Shown: positions 5,247-5,872 of the stretch, one piece after another
Position numbering within the stretch: the stretch's first letter is position 1
How the letters are laid out: each line of letters begins with the position of its first letter
NCBI GenBank assembly: GCA_015485945.1
Contig: WFSM01000163.1
Span: 1 to 5,872 of the forward strand
DNA from: Candidatus Bipolaricaulota bacterium
GTDB taxonomy: Bacteria; Bipolaricaulota; Bipolaricaulia; UBA7950; UBA9294
Direction: 5' to 3'
Length of the DNA stretch: 5,872 bases
Made by a program: the position numbers and the translations under genes
The notes under the pieces: model-generated
The model's input: only the letters and a program-made list of their open reading frames with translations
The model's database searches: none
What the model was told of the DNA's origin: nothing

Positions 5247-5872
5247 ACTTCCACCGTGTCAGAATCTGTTCACGGCGAAATACTCGGATGGCCAAGTATA
5301 GCACAATTCCGCTTCCAACGAGCAACACTGCCCCCTCGGCCCCAATCAGCGCCAAGCTAACCAACGTTTTACGACTTGTATAGATAATGAGCGGGATAAT
5401 TCCGGGGAGAATAGCGAAACTCGAGAATTGGTACGCGGCGCGCACATCGGTGGCACGAGCTGATACAAGCATCGTTACCCCGACCGAGAACAACGCGAGG
5501 AGCGGTGACAGCCCAAAAATCGCTGCGATCCACGGCGGCGTGAGCACATGGGGTGGAATCCCGCCGACAAGTGGGATGGCAATGGCGATAAACAGGCCAA
5601 ATCCCCCCCACGTCATGATCATGGCCGGGATGATGCTCGCGAGCGCCTTTCCCAGGAACAATTCGAGATCGGTAATTGGGGTCGCCAAGAGCGGCTCCAG
5701 GCTTCCCTGGTCCTTCTCACCGACGATCGAATAGACCGCGATCGCCAGTGGGATGAGCGCTGGGAGGATGAGAAAGTACATGAGCGCAGTGTTGAATAAG
5801 GCAGCTTGGGCGGCGGGGCTGCCGATCTCTTTCCCCTGATACACCATGAACAATGCTGTACCAACCATGAAC
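5245..5872 (-). CDS. ABC-2 type transporter permease, C-terminal part (5' end outside window)
   Basis: The frame stays open to the right edge. The first methionine in view (ATG at 5868-5866) follows a phenylalanine codon and is probably internal, so the gene is cut by the window rather than starting here. Counting from that methionine, 207 residues remain, with about five membrane segments (roughly 27-49, 75-101, 113-137, 148-163 and 169-195). The cytoplasmic loop GEKDQGSLEPLLATPI (50-65), followed by LELFLGKALA, is the signature of ABC-2 / NatB-like permeases (COG1668), which pair with a separate ATP-binding subunit to export small molecules, sodium, drugs or lipids. The tail ends in charged RREQILTRWK. 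The ATPase gene is expected further upstream, outside the window. The substrate cannot be inferred. The hydrolase gene begins 10 bases after the stop, so a joint export or surface-processing role is possible but unproven. Confidence 0.85.
   Translation of the reverse strand, partial: FMVGTALFMVYQGKEIGSPAAQAALFNTALMYFLILPALIPLAIAVYSIVGEKDQGSLEPLLATPITDLELFLGKALASIIPAMIMTWGGFGLFIAIAIPLVGGIPPHVLTPPWIAAIFGLSPLLALFSVGVTMLVSARATDVRAAYQFSSFAILPGIIPLIIYTSRKTLVSLALIGAEGAVLLVGSGIVLYLAIRVFRREQILTRWK

Noticed and set aside
5387..5734. 115-codon plus-strand frame opposite the ABC permease gene
   Set aside because: It is the complement of a membrane-protein gene with a clear ABC-2 signature, and has no supporting feature of its own.
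1..5872. Mobile element, CRISPR array, tRNA, phage or defence system
   Set aside because: I saw no long inverted or regularly spaced direct repeats, no transposase or integrase motifs and no tRNA-like cloverleaf; nearly all bases are explained by seven genes.

Overview
The window holds two head-to-head-terminating (convergent) bacterial gene clusters on moderately GC-rich, densely coding DNA. Bacterial origin is supported by Shine-Dalgarno motifs, 4-8 base start/stop overlaps and a bacterial-style RsmA/KsgA. The phylum cannot be fixed from the sequence alone. The style (short spacers, ComB outside a methanogen, long-form NfeD protease) would suit a deep-branching or thermophilic lineage, but that is only an impression.

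Plus strand, 1-2669. A truncated gene enters from the left edge and leaves only a hydrophobic C-terminal tail (stop at 107-109). About 195 bases of non-coding DNA follow, with a GC-rich hairpin, a plausible -10 element and a pair of mutually exclusive small hairpins. Then comes a tight three-gene set: a long-form NfeD membrane serine protease (ClpP-like protease, five membrane spans, OB-fold tail), a ComB-family 2-phosphosulfolactate phosphatase overlapping it by 4 bases (ATGA), and a small membrane-anchored Cys4 zinc-ribbon protein overlapping comB by 8 bases. The overlaps imply one mRNA and translational coupling. No shared pathway is obvious.

Minus strand, 5872-2651. Reading right to left: the C-terminal part of an ABC-2 type transporter permease (runs off the right edge), an exported or membrane-anchored two-part protein with an unrecognised N-terminal domain and a complete alpha/beta hydrolase domain, and rsmA (ksgA), the 16S rRNA dimethyladenosine transferase. 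Gaps are 10 bases and -8 bases, so these three are probably cotranscribed from a promoter outside the window.

The two clusters run into each other: the zinc-ribbon gene and rsmA overlap tail to tail by 19 bases, with no convincing terminator between them. I see no mobile element, CRISPR array, tRNA or rRNA. Most of the window is ordinary chromosomal housekeeping content. The less explained parts are the zinc-ribbon protein, the N-terminal half of the hydrolase, the NfeD leader, and the NfeD-ComB pairing without a stomatin gene.
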